A stretch of DNA of 6,979 nucleotides from Chitinophagaceae bacterium (GTDB lineage: Bacteria > Bacteroidota > Bacteroidia > Chitinophagales > Chitinophagaceae), in contig JAGOUF010000125.1 of assembly GCA_018061385.1 (NCBI GenBank), positions 1 to 6,979 of the forward strand. The letters run 5' to 3'. The position numbers were made by a program, and so were the translations under genes. How positions within the stretch are numbered: the stretch's first letter is position 1; every line of letters starts with the position of its first letter. Under the pieces are notes generated by a model. The model was given only the letters and a program-made list of their open reading frames with translations, did no database searches and had not been told where the DNA came from. This document shows positions 5,800 to 6,979 of this stretch, piece after piece.

Positions 5800-6942
5800 A
5801 TGTCATTTTCATCATTGGGTTTATATGCAACATTGGCAAAAAAGTTAGCAGCATTGGGTTACGAAGCTCCTTACCCCATTCAGCAACAAACAATACCAGC
5901 CATTCTACAAGGAAAAGATGTATTGGGAATTGCACAAACAGGTTCTGGTAAAACAGCAAGCTTTGTGTTGCCCATTTTACAAAAACTACAAGGGAAACAA
6001 CACAATAAAAATCGCTTTATCAATGCTTTAATTCTTGTACCAACAAGAGAATTGGCTGTACAAGTTGGCGATGTGTTTAAATTATTTGCAGAGGTAATGC
6101 CACGTAAAATAAAAGTAATGTCGGTTTTTGGTGGCGTTTCTATCAACACACAAATGATTAATATGCAAGGTGTAGAAATACTTGTTGCAACACCTGGAAG
6201 ATTATTGGATTTATTAGATGCCAATGCCATGAATCTTTCTGAAATTGAAGTGCTTGTTTTAGATGAAGCCGATAAAATGTTGAACCTTGGTTTTAAAGAA
6301 GAAATGGCCAATATTTTTAAGTTACTTCCAACAAAAAGACAAAATTTATTGTTTTCTGCAACACTAGGAAAAGAGATTAATACCATTACAGAAATTTTAC
6401 TCCACAACCCTGTAAAAATTGAAGTTGAAGCCGAAAAGCAAAATATAGATTTAATTACACAAACCTGCTATTACGTTACAGAAGAAAGAAAAGGTCCATT
6501 GTTGAGGCATTTAATACAACAACACAACATGACGCAAGTCTTAGTTTTTTGTTCATCAGTACATCGTACAGATGCTGTTGTAGAAAAATTAAAAAAGCAT
6601 GGCATTGAATCGGCTGCAATTCACAGTAAAAAAAGCCAAGGTGCAAGAACAGATGCTTTACAAAACTTTAAATTGGGCAAGCTGAAAGTGTTGGTGGCAA
6701 CAGATTTGGCTTCTCGTGGTATTGATATTCAATTTTTACCGTTTGTAATTAATTACGAATTGCCCCGTTCTCCAAAAGATTATATTCATCGTATTGGGCG
6801 TACTGGTAGAGCAAGTAATGCAGGTACTGCACTTTCGTTGGTGAGCGAAACCGAACAACATCATTTTAGTGTAATAGAAAAAAAGATGGGCAAAAAAGTT
6901 GAACGAATTGAAACAATAGATCTTGATTTAAAAGGATTTTAA
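5800..6942 (+). CDS. DEAD-box ATP-dependent RNA helicase, RhlE-like
   Basis: A complete 380-residue superfamily 2 RNA helicase, which unwinds short RNA duplexes using ATP in ribosome assembly or RNA turnover. All core motifs are present: the Q motif around YPIQQQTIP (25-33), motif I AQTGSGKT (45-52), Ia PTRELA (81-86), GG (111-112), Ib TPGR (131-134), II DEAD (155-158), III SAT (186-188), IV LVFCSS (248-253), V ATDLASRGID (300-309) and VI HRIGRTGR (330-337). The segment IHSKKSQGARTDALQNFK (274-291) and the MSFSSLGL opening favour the RhlE subgroup. It stops about 40 residues after motif VI, so it is the minimal two-RecA-domain core without the basic or RNA-binding tail of many DEAD proteins. 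The start fits the subgroup and the promoter box upstream. It lies alone after the bTHX terminator. The subgroup label is less sure than the family. Confidence 0.95.
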   Translation: MSFSSLGLYATLAKKLAALGYEAPYPIQQQTIPAILQGKDVLGIAQTGSGKTASFVLPILQKLQGKQHNKNRFINALILVPTRELAVQVGDVFKLFAEVMPRKIKVMSVFGGVSINTQMINMQGVEILVATPGRLLDLLDANAMNLSEIEVLVLDEADKMLNLGFKEEMANIFKLLPTKRQNLLFSATLGKEINTITEILLHNPVKIEVEAEKQNIDLITQTCYYVTEERKGPLLRHLIQQHNMTQVLVFCSSVHRTDAVVEKLKKHGIESAAIHSKKSQGARTDALQNFKLGKLKVLVATDLASRGIDIQFLPFVINYELPRSPKDYIHRIGRTGRASNAGTALSLVSETEQHHFSVIEKKMGKKVERIETIDLDLKGF

Positions 6943-6979
6943 AACAAGAATTGTTTCCCTTTTGACGTTACTCTTTGTT

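Noticed and set aside
5585..5959. Minus-strand open frame of 124 codons across the bTHX end, its terminator and the helicase start
   Set aside because: It would cross bTHX, a terminator hairpin and the DEAD-box N-terminus antisense, with no family resemblance.
5880..6407. Minus-strand open frame of 175 codons inside the helicase gene
   Set aside because: It runs antisense through helicase motifs I, Ia, Ib, II and III. The length comes from codon bias of the real gene.

Overview
The window looks like an ordinary chromosomal stretch from an AT-rich member of the Bacteroidota, perhaps near Chitinophagaceae or Sphingobacteriales. That placement is an inference. It rests on a DUF4286 protein and a THX ribosomal protein with a short C-terminal extension, on several promoter-like boxes of the Bacteroidota TAnnTTTG type, and on A-rich leaders without clear Shine-Dalgarno sequences. 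I see no tRNA, rRNA, CRISPR array, intact transposon or phage gene.

Layout. The left edge (1-613, minus strand) holds the N-terminal half of cysteinyl-tRNA synthetase, cut by the window. A 364-base intergenic region (614-977) follows. It carries a cysS promoter candidate, a GC-richer palindromic block that looks like an interspersed repeat, and a promoter candidate for the rightward genes. Next comes a compact rightward three-gene unit: a polytopic DUF2339 membrane protein (978-3383), a DUF3999-like exported protein with a C-terminal anchor that overlaps it by 23 bases (3361-4572), and a DUF4286 protein starting 6 bases later (4579-4884). A 298-base gap (4885-5182) contains inverted repeats and an odd startless open frame. 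Then come an HU-type DNA-binding protein (5183-5452) with a strong terminator, a 38-residue ribosomal protein bTHX (5545-5661) with its own terminator, and a complete RhlE-type DEAD-box RNA helicase (5800-6942).

How the genes fit together. The DUF2339/DUF3999 pair probably forms one envelope module of unknown function: the first is almost entirely membrane-embedded and the second puts a large beta-rich domain outside the membrane. The other genes are housekeeping: tRNA charging (CysRS), nucleoid structure (HU), small ribosomal subunit structure (bTHX) and RNA remodelling (RhlE-like). HU, bTHX and the helicase each seem to be separate transcription units, because a terminator stands between each pair and a promoter-like box precedes each gene.

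No clearly new biological system is visible. The points most worth a second look are the inverted-repeat segment with an open frame at 4906-5113, the palindromic block at 773-900, and the overlapping membrane/exported gene pair with an A8 run in the overlap.
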